From assembly GCA_000333855.2 (NCBI GenBank), contig CM007331.1:22768-56009 (forward strand): a stretch of DNA of 33,242 nt, in the 5' to 3' direction. Below the pieces are notes generated by a model. The model saw only the letters and a list, made by a program, of their open reading frames with translations, was not told the origin of the DNA and ran no database searches. This DNA comes from Endotrypanum monterogeii (taxonomy: Eukaryota; Euglenozoa; Kinetoplastea; Trypanosomatida; Trypanosomatidae). Position 1 is the stretch's first letter; every line of letters starts with the position of its first letter. This document shows positions 17,433 to 26,503 of the stretch, piece after piece. A program made the position numbers and the translations under genes.

Positions 17433-19760
17433 ATGGACCTGGACAATATCCATGACCCGCGTGGCGGTGGCCGCAGTCGAGGACACTACGGCTCGCACCT
17501 ATCGTCGCTGTACTCCCGCAGGTGGAGTGACGCATACCAAAGCGTACGCGACCCCTCTCCAGTACGGCAATATTTCAACTCGAGTCCGCCACAATCACAG
17601 CCTCCCCCGCGTCGAAACGCCATGCCGCCCCCGCCGCCCCCTCCGCCACAGCGTTCAAACTCTGAGAAAAAAAAATCTAGACAACATAGGCACTCGAGGT
17701 CGCGCCGCACAACACCGCCCACGCCCACCGCTGATACGGCGACCGGTACGGAGACAAAAAGTGTCTCCACCTCTTCAAGTGCTGATGACTCTACAACCAC
17801 CGGAAGCGTCTCGCATGACTCATCTAGTAGCACGTTCAGCCGCAGCGGCTCAAGCGCTGCTCGTTCTTCGAAAGACAGGCCTACCACTAGCACAGGGAGC
17901 AGCTCGGCCTCCTCTATCACCACCACGACCAGCAGCAGCAGCAGCAGTCGTCGTCGTTATTCGCATGGGAAACGCAGAGAAAGGCGAAAAAAGGTGCAAA
18001 TGCGCGCCAACGAATTCTCTCGTGTGGCCGCGATACCGAGCACGGCGGCCCAGGACGAGAAGATTGCAGCAGCAGCAGCGTGCAAAGCAATTCTTGACAG
18101 GGAGTTGGAGCTAAAGGAGAAGGAGCTTCGGCTCATACGGCAGAAACGCAACTTCGCGGCAGAGATTCAGCGTCGATCCGCATTACTGCATCGCTTCGGG
18201 TCTGAGGACGACGCAATACGTCAACTGCAGCGACTTGTCGACATGGAGGACACGACCCCGGCGCTCGAGGAGTATCTCAGGCGCACCTCCAAGGATTTGC
18301 CCGTGAGCGGCTCCTCGACGGACGCCGGCGCACTGGCATTTCTTCGCTCCTGCGAGAGAGGTTTATCAGGAGAGAGCGTGGTGCAGATGCTCCATCGGAT
18401 AGCAGCACCGCCATCCTTGCCTTCGGCTCTGGATGCCTCTGCTGCTTCTGTTGCAATCGCACACAAAGGAGAACCCGATGTCGCTAGAGATGCACATGTG
18501 GCCTCCAAAGTAGCGTCAGACGAATCACCGGGAAGAACGCCGTCGGTCCTTGCGGCTCCGATCGCGGGTGAGGGCATCGAAGCGCACCAGTCGAGCTCCG
18601 AGGTCGCCTCATTGCTGGAGCACAGTCTTCCTGCCGAAGGCCACTCTCTTATTCACCCAAGCACGCCGACGCCGGCTCGCTCTGCAAGCCTGCACTCTCT
18701 TTCAGCGAAAACAGCGTCGCAGGCGTTCACCACAACTGCCCGCGTTACAGATGAGGCGGTCGTTGTCAACGTGAGCACTGGGGCGCGCAACAGCTCAGTC
18801 GCCCCATCGAGCGATATGATAGAGAAGACTGCGCAGCTGGCGTCCGGGAAGCCTGCGAAAGGCGATAACGCCGAGTTAAAGACCCGAAGCCACCACAATG
18901 GCTCACGCATTCTCTCACACAAGTCTGAGGCGAAGGAGGAGGCCGACTTGCCTTCCACAGGACCCATTCAGCCAGAGCGACAGCAGCAGCTACTGCCGCC
19001 ACCACCAAGCCCCGCCTATGACACCGCTGCTACACAACAAATTATATCCGTCGATCCTCTGCAGCGGTACAACCAGGGTCGTCCCACGCAGCAGCCGTGG
19101 GCGACATCAAGGGTGTCTTGCCCCACGTCCTCTGGGCCCCTGACGCAAGAAGGGAAGGACGCCCCTCCCGAGATCTGGTACGCCACCAACAGCCCTGTAC
19201 CTCTTTCTCACCGTGAGTTCAAGGCCCTGCTCTGTTCTGAGTATGTGTCGGCAGGGGCACCGCGTGTAATAGACCCGGAAAGTCGAGACACCGTGGTCGC
19301 CGGGGTTGATGTAGACAAGCAAGTCTCATCAGCACCACAAGGGGGCACAAAAGAAGGTCGTCATGCATACGAGCCCTTCGGCGGTGCTGCTAGCAACGCT
19401 CACCACGGTGCGCCAAGCCCGCCCAGATTAATTCAAAATGCAAACGAGGTCGGCAGCTTCTTCTCGACTGAGAAATCGGCACAAGTCAAACCTGACTCTC
19501 TGGGCAACCGCCTGGTTGAGCTGTCAGCGCCCCCTCCGGTTTCTCTCGGAGCTGATGAAGACGGACTGATTGTGGAATTCCCGCCACCGCCGCGCACGAT
19601 GATAGATGACATGCCTCCTCCAGGTGATGTAGGAAGGAAAGAAAAAAACAGGTGTTGCGGGTTTGGATGCGGATGCGGGAAGTACTCTGGATGCAGATGC
19701 TGGTCTGCCATCTTCAGATGTTTCTTCCCGTGCTGCTACAGTGACAAGAGGGAACATTAG
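17433..19760 (+). CDS. Low-complexity Ser/Pro-rich protein with cysteine-rich C-terminal tail
   Basis: 775 residues, not assigned to a known family. Residues 1-60 are Gly/Arg/Ser-rich. A poly-Pro run lies at 65-72. Residues 75-190 are a Ser/Thr/Arg-rich disordered region ending in a basic cluster (RRERRKK). Residues about 206-285 are strongly helical and probably coiled-coil (LDRELELKEKELRLIRQKR). Residues 290-735 are disordered with scattered PPPP motifs. The last 36 residues carry nine Cys in pairs and singles (RCCGFGCGCG, RCFFPCC) with aromatic residues and a basic end. Without His ligands this looks like a palmitoylation-type membrane anchor rather than a zinc finger (inference). No N-terminal signal. 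A pellicle or flagellar membrane role is possible but unproven. Confidence 0.75.
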   Translation: MDLDNIHDPRGGGRSRGHYGSHLSSLYSRRWSDAYQSVRDPSPVRQYFNSSPPQSQPPPRRNAMPPPPPPPPQRSNSEKKKSRQHRHSRSRRTTPPTPTADTATGTETKSVSTSSSADDSTTTGSVSHDSSSSTFSRSGSSAARSSKDRPTTSTGSSSASSITTTTSSSSSSRRRYSHGKRRERRKKVQMRANEFSRVAAIPSTAAQDEKIAAAAACKAILDRELELKEKELRLIRQKRNFAAEIQRRSALLHRFGSEDDAIRQLQRLVDMEDTTPALEEYLRRTSKDLPVSGSSTDAGALAFLRSCERGLSGESVVQMLHRIAAPPSLPSALDASAASVAIAHKGEPDVARDAHVASKVASDESPGRTPSVLAAPIAGEGIEAHQSSSEVASLLEHSLPAEGHSLIHPSTPTPARSASLHSLSAKTASQAFTTTARVTDEAVVVNVSTGARNSSVAPSSDMIEKTAQLASGKPAKGDNAELKTRSHHNGSRILSHKSEAKEEADLPSTGPIQPERQQQLLPPPPSPAYDTAATQQIISVDPLQRYNQGRPTQQPWATSRVSCPTSSGPLTQEGKDAPPEIWYATNSPVPLSHREFKALLCSEYVSAGAPRVIDPESRDTVVAGVDVDKQVSSAPQGGTKEGRHAYEPFGGAASNAHHGAPSPPRLIQNANEVGSFFSTEKSAQVKPDSLGNRLVELSAPPPVSLGADEDGLIVEFPPPPRTMIDDMPPPGDVGRKEKNRCCGFGCGCGKYSGCRCWSAIFRCFFPCCYSDKREH

Positions 19761-20505
19761 CTGCTCAGGGGCAGTCTAGCAAAATCCGCCAGCACACCCT
19801 CCCTCCGGCCGCGACTACGCCAGCGGCATAGGGGGAGGGGGCATACGAACTTCTCAATAGCAACTAGGGATACGAAGCTGCAGCCCGCGACATTGACCTC
19901 AACCGTGATGCGAAAACATGACCACTGCAACCACCAGCCACCTCAGTCGGTTCCCCAGCACGGTGTGGGGCCGTAGAGTGAGCCTCCACGACACGACCTC
20001 CAGGACTCAATGCAGTGAATACTACCACTGAAAGGGGGTGGCGTGTTACCTCGCCTCTCGGGACTTCCTTCTGTGCAACTACGCCAAGTACCGATGCTGC
20101 TAGAAAACGGGAAGTCGAAGAGGAGGCCCGCGGGGAGGGGAGGATGAGGCAAGCAGCGCTTCTTTTCTAGGAAGACACATCATAGGTGCCCCTCCCCCCG
20201 GGAATCGTTTTGATTTTTTTTTGTTTCTCCTGTATTCTCGTTTGCACTATTTCCCTCTCATCGGTCTATTTGACTTATAATGGAAGAGCCAAAGAATTCC
20301 TTGTGTGGTCCAGCGTTTTTGAGGCGCTGTGCGTGCGTGCGTGTGTGTGGGTGTGTGTGTCCTCCCTGTATGTACCTCTTCTGCAGCAGGATCCTTCTCG
20401 CTGGCTGACTCTCACAAAGCGAGCCCAGTTTTGGAGAGATGAAAGACCCTGGAATACGGTACAAACATGGCGGATATGCTGGTGGGTGGCGAGGGGATCC
20501 CAGAG

Positions 20506-20968
20506 CACTTATGCAGTTGTGGCAAAACAGAGGAGGTATTCGTTTGTTGCCTCTTTCTTTTTTCTTCTCTATTGCAGCGGACACCACAGCGTAGGCGTAT
20601 GAGCATCTAGTGTCTACGCGGTGGATGAACTCGATCGCTGCCGGCGGTGGCACGGGCGAGCCCCCCATGGAGTCGGGAGGTCCGTGCGGTGCATCGTTGC
20701 TGGTGTCTGCGGGTCCGCTCCTGGATGTCGGTGCTTCGGCGCGACCCGCGGCAGTGAGCACGCCTGAGCCAGTCGAATGATAGGACGCGTATCCCCGCTG
20801 ATGCAAGCGCGTCCCACACGCCCCACCGGTGAGGTGACCCGCGGTGCGATGCATCGTTGTTGGTTTTTTTTGTTTCTTGCAGGGAAGCGGCGGGGCTGTG
20901 CTGAAGCGACTGGGCATGCCATTGCTGCATCGCCGGGGTGTCATTGCTGGGGACGACGGGGTGGGTGG
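20506..20968 (+). mobile_element. Interspersed repeat copy B (SIDER-like candidate)
   Basis: 463 bases from cacttatgca to gtgggtgg, where the sequence enters the N run. It contains the 49-base segment (about 20750-20798) missing from copy A. Polypyrimidine-AG modules have AGs at 20576-20577 and 20881-20882. It is offset from copy C by 453 bases as assembled and nearly identical to it. A few differences (cgccggggtgtc versus cgcgtgtgtgtc near 20930) show they are separate copies. Confidence 0.8.
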
Positions 20969-20992
20969 NNNNNNNNNNNNNNNNNNNNNNNN
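20969..20992. other. Assembly gap (24 N) inside tandem repeat
   Basis: The gap sits exactly where copy B's last ~5 bases and copy C's first ~34 bases should be. At least 39 bases are therefore needed if both copies are complete. The N count is probably nominal and more copies may be missing. Confidence 0.95.
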
Positions 20993-21426
20993 TCGTTTGT
21001 TGCCTCTTTCTTTTTTCTTCTCTATTGCAGCGGACACCACAGCGTAGGCGTATGAGCATCTAGTGTCTACGCGGTGGATGAACTCGATCGCTGCCGACGG
21101 TGGCACGGGCGAGCCCCCCATGGAGTCGGGAGGTCCGTGCGGTGCATCGTTGCTGGTGTCTGCGGGTCCGCTCCTGGATGTCGGTGCTTCGGCGCGACCC
21201 GCGGCAGTGAGCACGCCTGAGCCAGTCGAATGATAGGACGCGTATCCCCGCTGATGCAAGCGCGTCCCACACGCCCCACCGGTGAGGTGACCCGCGGTGC
21301 GATGCATCGTTGTGGTTTTTTTTTGTTTCTTGCAGGGAAGCGGCGGGGCTGTGCTGAAGCGACTGGGCATGCCATTGCTGCATCGCGTGTGTGTCATTGC
21401 TGGGCACGACGCGGTGGGTGGATTGT
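20993..21426 (+). mobile_element. Interspersed repeat copy C (SIDER-like candidate)
   Basis: 434 bases beginning inside the repeat at tcgtttgttgcc and ending at gtgggtggattgt, where homology to copy A also stops. It contains the 49-base segment absent from A. AGs of the two pyrimidine modules are at 21029-21030 and 21334-21335. Same orientation as A and B. No poly-A tail or clear target-site duplication is visible at the right edge. Confidence 0.8.
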
Positions 21427-22205
21427 AGTGTGGGGATGTGGTGCTCAACTACCTCGCCACACATGCACATTCTTGTTGTCACTTTTTCTGCATTTCCTTC
21501 GTAAGTCGGCTTTAATTACATATTCGCCAGCAGGAGATGTGCGTGCGTGATCTTATGTTACACTGTTTTACACGAGAAGCGTGAAGTCTACCCGAGCAGG
21601 GTCATCGCCCCTTCCACGAGCGCAGCAGCACGGCATGTGTGTACATCTTTTGTGCTTGGATAAGGAATGCATGTGGCAGCGCCTATGGACGCAGGTGCAC
21701 CTAGTGATATAGTAGGTATGCCTGTGTGCTGTTTGCGTATGCGCTGGTAAATTCAATATATATTTTTTTGTTATTGTTGAGGCAAATTATGGGTGGATGC
21801 GGAAGAAAGGAACGGGTATCATATAGACCAGACTGCACTCATCTTGTTGTTCGTGTTCCCTCTTCATGAAGGTAGAGAGGGATCTAATTATTTGTTTGTT
21901 CACCTCAGATGTACACCCATGAGGCTTTGCCTCTCTCCTTCCAACTCCTTCCGGTGTATCTTGTTTCTCCTATTGTGTCCCAATATATTCCCTCCCCTCT
22001 CCTCCCCCGCTGGTCTCTGCACGTGATTGCGAGAGTTTCACCTCGTGGGTGCAGCCGACGCGGCGCAAGGCCTCCAACGGCGCGCACTCCTCTCCTCTTT
22101 AAACCACCCTCTGCCGTCAGCATGTTCTCTCTCTGTTCTGGGTACAGCGACCACCTGTGTCGCCGAATGCCGATGAAAGACCCTTCCCCCTACAAAAAAA
22201 AAAAA

Positions 22206-22213
22206 TTATATAT

Positions 22214-22246
<33 letters not shown>

Positions 22247-22333
22247 CATATATTTGCCCATTTCGTCAACAAAGACTGTTTCCTGTCCCTCCTCCCTCAT
22301 AGACACGTACACACACACACACACACACACACA
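22206..22333. repeat. Simple repeats: (TA)n/(CATA)n and (AC)n
   Basis: TA and CATA repeats cover about 22206-22253, and an AC run covers 22309-22333, upstream of the Sec15 leader. Confidence 0.9.
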
Positions 22334-22610
22334 TCTGCAAAGAGAAAGACACGAATTTGTATGACACTCAGTCGACTTCACTCGTTAGGTGGTGAAGTGC
22401 GAGGTTGCCCAAGGGAACCCTACGGTGGCGCCTCTGAGCGCACCACTTTGACTCATCCATGCGCAACTCCCATAGCCTTCACATCTGCTATTGTTCTTAT
22501 TATCACCTCTCCCCGACCTTCCTTCTCCCCTTTCTCGGAATGCAAGCCCTCCGACCACCAAAGTGAGGTCCTCACGCCTCATTTGTCGCCACCCCTAGTT
22601 ACACTGGTGT

Positions 22611-22637
22611 CGTTAGATCACCTTCTTCTGTTCTCAG
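22611..22637 (+). promoter_or_regulatory. Trans-splice acceptor for Sec15-like gene
   Basis: The pyrimidine tract ccttcttctgttct leads to CAG at 22635-22637. The 110-base leader to 22748 contains no ATG, which supports this start. Confidence 0.65.
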
Positions 22638-22747
22638 GTTTTCCCCTGGAGAGCCGCGGGGCGCCTGCACACACAAGCAGACGCCCTCAGCGCGAGAGCA
22701 GCCCTTCGATATCCTTCCTCCTGCACCCCCCCCTTCTGTGCGGCACC

Positions 22748-25700
22748 ATGGGAGAATCGGTCATTTCAAAGAAGGATCGTCGCATCTTCAAAGTCCTGAG
22801 TGCCCACTGCGATGCCCCTCGCCTTCTTTTCTCCACTGAGGAGCCGCTGGTCCTTGTGCGCCAAGGCAAGCGGAGCACCGTCTTCCTGTTCAGCACCAAA
22901 TACCATACATATATGTTCAAGAAAAAAAATTTGAAGCTGTATGCGGTGTGGGCAAACCGGCAACTCTCTGTCGTGGCGCACGCAGATGAAGTTACGCTCG
23001 CGTCGCTAGACCCGCGTGCCATCAGAGCAGCACCGAAGTCTTACAAGGAAACAACGGACGCCGCTGTTAACGAATACGGTACCGTCACTTTGGAGGCCCA
23101 GTCGGCGCTGAAGGCGATGGAGATCGAGGAGCGTCTCATGTGTCTCGTCGAGAGTGCGCAACGCACGGCAGCGCTCCTTGAACAGCAGGAACGTGGCATC
23201 GTGCGCGACAAGAACCCTGCTGCTGAAGACAATGATGACGCCCGCTCTGGTGGCTCCTCCGATAGCGAAGACGGTGGCAGCGGGAACGCATCCATGCCTC
23301 TAGCCATTGCCTCGGCAGCGGCCCGTGCAGCAACTCAGCAAGGAGACGGTGCTCGCAAAAAAAAAGGTGCCGACGGGGTGCTGCACATGGCCCCGTCACG
23401 CTACATTGCCATCACCTCCCTCGTAGATGGCGAGTTCGCTGACTACACGACACTCAAGAATGCGTACATTCGTCATGAAGAAGAGGATCTCTTACGCGAC
23501 CTGGGTATTTTTATCAAGGAAAACGAAGGTCAGGTGGAAGCCCTATGCGAGCACCACTACCCAGCCCTTCTCCACGCTGCTCAACAGTGCGTCAGCATCT
23601 CGGAGCGGGACGCTCAGCTCGTAGGGGAAGAGCTGAGCGGTGCCACCACCCTGGTGCGTGCCGCTGTTGTCAATATGAAAAAAGTTGCCTCTAATCTCCT
23701 CCTGTCGCGCAGCACTCGCAACCATTTGCAGCAAGTACGCGGACTTCTATCCAAAGCTATTGCGGTTGCCGAATATCTCGAGACAGCGGAGTCCCAGACG
23801 CAGCGCCAGCAGCTTGTGGGGGCTGTGATCACTCTACGCGAACTAGTTCGCCTCGCAGCTCCACTTAGCGAGTATGCTATTGGCGAGTACGTGCTGCAAA
23901 ATCGTGTACCCGCACTGACGCAGGATGTCTTCACCTACGCCGTGCAGCATCTAAACAACTGGCTGCGAACTCTTCGAGACAAGGCGTACCCCATTGGGAA
24001 GGCAGCAATGGAGTGGCAGGGAACCGTGACAGCTGGTAGCCTCTCTTCACACCTTGTGGTGCCCGAAGTCGGCGAGCAGTGGTGGCTGAGCGAGGAGTTT
24101 CTGCCGGCGCAGTTGGTTCTGGAGCCATACGCTGAAGCGGAGGCGATCACTGCCGTCTCTAATGGTGCCGGTATCCAAGCTGTCTTTGTAGAGCTCCACC
24201 GCAACGAATATCTTTCCAGGTACTACGCCGAAGGCCGGTGGCAACAAGCGCGTGCTGACTTGCTTGAGTGCCCGCTTACACTGGCGAACCTGGCACCAGC
24301 CGAAGTGCTAGGCAAGTTCCACCAGTACTGCGCTACTGCTCTAGGGTTCATTCTGATAGAGGACATAGTGTTCTGCGCCACCTCGCCGCACCTCCGCTCT
24401 CGGGTTGAGCTTATTCAGCTGTGGGCCGTCATCTCTGCCAAGATCACAGAGCACGCGATCAAGGTACTGGAGGCCCTGCTGGTAAATCCCAACGGGACAC
24501 GCGAGGCTGTGCAGCAGGTGCAGGTGCTGCAGTCGCTCATCCGCTGTGCTGCAGAAAATGTCAAGTCCATCGAGCTGAACAACTTGCCTCTTTTACGTGC
24601 AATGGAGACCGCGAGCGACCAACTGATCAGTTCATGGCTCCAGCAGGCCTGTGTGGACTCCATGCAGCTCATTATGAGCGACACCTTCGCCCCCGCTGTG
24701 GCCACAGACGCCACACAGTTTTCTCAACTTGTCACACGCTTCAACTTTCACAGGTGCACCTCTTTAGAGCTGAACATCCCCAATGCGTATGCGGGTGGCG
24801 ACACAAAATTGCCCTACAGTGCCGTTGTGCCGCGCATCGGAGAGCGTGTTCTCGGCTTTCTTGATCAGTGCTACTCCACTATCATCACTGACACAACCAC
24901 CGCCGTGATGCAATCGGAGCTGAACAACGTCGATGATATGCTGCTCAAGTATATCACCGTCCTCTTTCGGACAGTGGCGGAGTCCATGCATGGGCAGCTC
25001 ATGCTAATCGACGCCTGCGACGTGCTGCAACTTGCAGTCTACGTGACAAGCTGCTCGGTGATGCCAGTGATCATCTCGTGCGCGGAGCAGCAGTACATGC
25101 TGCACTGGCAGTGCCAGTACGAGCGGGATAAAGCCCAAGTAATGGGGTCACCGAAGCTCATGGCGCACTGCGTCAAGTTCTTTAGCAAGTCTCTGCAACT
25201 GGGCATCGAGCGGTTGCTCGCAGCCTTCATGAAGGAGGTCGAGGATAGGCTGAAGTCAGTAGATCGCATGTCGTACTGGAGAATACAAATAGAAAATCGC
25301 CGACAGAGCAAACACGCTGAGACTGAGTCATTCGCATCCTGCATGGAATACATTCTCACCATGATTCCCAAGCTAAAATCTTTGCTGCAGAGCACCGTCG
25401 TGCGCAGCGTGGTAGGGACAGCCGTCACGCGAGCAGGCGTGCTGCTTCAGTCGAGTTTGCCAACCGCCATCGCGAATGCGCACAGAGATGGGGCGCACGA
25501 CTTCGGCCTCTGGAGGGACGCCATCAAGGAATACGAGATGCAGTGCTCCACGGGTGTCCGTCTCTGGCAGCGCCGCCTTGGCGAGATTTTGCCGGGCATT
25601 AGCGCTGCGCAGCGCTTCCCTCTCAACGCATCGGCTGTGGCAGAAGAGCTGCGGCAGTGGGTCGATGCAAAGGAACATGCATACGATGCAGACAAGGCGA

Positions 25701-25834
25701 GCCAGCCGCAGATATTGGCTGGCATTGAAGGCGCCGGAAAAGCTGTGGCAAAGGGTTTCCAAGCGATGGGCAAGGGTGTCGTCGCAGGTGCCAGTGTCTT
25801 TGGGATCGGGCAACAGCAGCAGCAGCAGCAGTAA
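22748..25834 (+). CDS. Exocyst complex subunit Sec15-like (EXOC6)
   Basis: 1028 residues. Sec15 is the exocyst subunit that links Rab GTPase on secretory vesicles to the tethering complex at the plasma membrane, near the flagellar pocket in trypanosomatids. Sec15-like features from about residue 217 onward: an opening helix region around CEHHYPALLHA, LNNWLRTLRDKAYPIGKAAM (about 400-421), GFILIEDIVF (about 533-543, the GFFxVED-type landmark), an ELIQLWAVISAKI helix, and LPYSAVVPRIGERVLGFL (about 687-705). The C-terminus ends in poly-Gln. The first ~90 residues are beta-rich and look like an added small domain, followed by an acidic Gly/Ser linker at about 155-182. Family assignment rests on pattern recognition. 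Another CATCHR subunit is the main alternative. Confidence 0.75.
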   Translation: MGESVISKKDRRIFKVLSAHCDAPRLLFSTEEPLVLVRQGKRSTVFLFSTKYHTYMFKKKNLKLYAVWANRQLSVVAHADEVTLASLDPRAIRAAPKSYKETTDAAVNEYGTVTLEAQSALKAMEIEERLMCLVESAQRTAALLEQQERGIVRDKNPAAEDNDDARSGGSSDSEDGGSGNASMPLAIASAAARAATQQGDGARKKKGADGVLHMAPSRYIAITSLVDGEFADYTTLKNAYIRHEEEDLLRDLGIFIKENEGQVEALCEHHYPALLHAAQQCVSISERDAQLVGEELSGATTLVRAAVVNMKKVASNLLLSRSTRNHLQQVRGLLSKAIAVAEYLETAESQTQRQQLVGAVITLRELVRLAAPLSEYAIGEYVLQNRVPALTQDVFTYAVQHLNNWLRTLRDKAYPIGKAAMEWQGTVTAGSLSSHLVVPEVGEQWWLSEEFLPAQLVLEPYAEAEAITAVSNGAGIQAVFVELHRNEYLSRYYAEGRWQQARADLLECPLTLANLAPAEVLGKFHQYCATALGFILIEDIVFCATSPHLRSRVELIQLWAVISAKITEHAIKVLEALLVNPNGTREAVQQVQVLQSLIRCAAENVKSIELNNLPLLRAMETASDQLISSWLQQACVDSMQLIMSDTFAPAVATDATQFSQLVTRFNFHRCTSLELNIPNAYAGGDTKLPYSAVVPRIGERVLGFLDQCYSTIITDTTTAVMQSELNNVDDMLLKYITVLFRTVAESMHGQLMLIDACDVLQLAVYVTSCSVMPVIISCAEQQYMLHWQCQYERDKAQVMGSPKLMAHCVKFFSKSLQLGIERLLAAFMKEVEDRLKSVDRMSYWRIQIENRRQSKHAETESFASCMEYILTMIPKLKSLLQSTVVRSVVGTAVTRAGVLLQSSLPTAIANAHRDGAHDFGLWRDAIKEYEMQCSTGVRLWQRRLGEILPGISAAQRFPLNASAVAEELRQWVDAKEHAYDADKASQPQILAGIEGAGKAVAKGFQAMGKGVVAGASVFGIGQQQQQQQ
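25809..25832 (+). repeat. CAG triplet run encoding C-terminal poly-Gln
   Basis: CAA followed by seven CAG codons directly before the TAA stop of the Sec15-like gene. Confidence 0.9.
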
Positions 25835-26427
25835 TGCTTGCACGGGCATTCATGGTTATTACAGAACAATGTGTTGCGCTTCATGTGGGCACGAAGCTCT
25901 CCTCCCTCGTTACCATCCCCTCGCCTCCAGGTCCCGCATGGTAGCGAGACTGCTCAGACGCTTTCACCGCGCTCGAAGAGATAGCGATACCTGTGCAATA
26001 GGTGCTCTTTTTCTTGCTATATCCCGCTCCCGCTCCTTTGTTGTTGTTGTTTTTTTTGTTTTTTTGTTTTGTTTGCGCTACTATCATCGTTGCGAAAGCA
26101 CTGCATGGATTATCAATGTTTTTTTTTCCTGATTAACTTGACGTGTGGAAGAGGAGGTAAGCAAGAAAGGAGAGAGGGAAGGGAAGTTTATCTTTTCCTT
26201 TGCGACCTGTGTGCGGTACCAAGTACATGCACTGTTCATATCACTCAGTCAGGTGACGCCACTCAGCTGTAACGCACCTCCTTCCCCCCCTCCTCCCCCC
26301 TCCTGTGCCCCGTCCCCCGCCATGCCGCGTCCATCGTACCTCCCCTCTGTCGTCATCGACTCTTCCTCGATCGCTTGGCTCTCCCCGAGGCGGCACTGCA
26401 GCACAGTGAGGTCTGGCTCCCTGCGCG

Positions 26428-26464
<37 letters not shown>

Positions 26465-26503
26465 CTCAGCTCTCCCCCCTTCGGGAGCAGCAGACTATTT
26501 GCA
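25835..26503. other. Intergenic region between Sec15 and DZIP1-like genes
   Basis: 669 bases. Holds a poly-T/GTT-rich block (26040-26075), pyrimidine-rich DNA at 26276-26385 and a (CA)n run at 26431-26462. Candidate acceptors are AG 26388-26389 or CAG 26467-26469 after the CA run. No gene seen; the DZIP1-like frame is open upstream only from a TTG. Confidence 0.6.
26431..26462. repeat. (AC)n microsatellite
   Basis: Sixteen AC dinucleotides, about 40 bases before the DZIP1-like ATG, and possibly in its 5' leader. Confidence 0.92.

Larger units (their letters stand above)
19761..22747. other. Three-kilobase intergenic region with tandem interspersed repeats
   Basis: The longest gene-free stretch. 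It starts with the Cys-tail gene's 3' flank, then the tandem repeat copies with the N gap (20506-21426). A UTR-like region with short simple repeats (TA/CATA at about 22206-22253 and CA at 22309-22333) follows, then the pyrimidine-rich Sec15 leader. The long minus-strand frame over the repeats crosses the N gap and is not credible. The Sec15 frame is open upstream to a GTG at 22157, but this part encodes simple repeats. Confidence 0.65.

Noticed and set aside
17311..18114. 267-codon + strand frame overlapping the start of the Cys-tail gene
   Set aside because: It begins inside the polypyrimidine tract before the splice acceptor and reads the Ser/Pro-rich gene out of frame.
20258..21448. A long minus-strand open frame over the tandem repeats
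   Set aside because: It crosses the 24 N, is antisense to the cluster, consists of the repeat read backwards, and appears shorter in the same way over copy A. It reflects GC-rich repeat composition.
21909..22364. 151-codon + strand frame starting at an ATG upstream of Sec15
   Set aside because: Composition changes to simple repeats (YIYIHTYIHT, THTHTHTH) at its end, it has no domain, and it sits in typical UTR-like sequence.
22157..22747. N-terminal extension of the Sec15-like protein upstream of the first ATG
   Set aside because: It starts at GTG, encodes simple-repeat residues (IHTYIHTY, THTHTH) and contains the splice acceptor at 22637.
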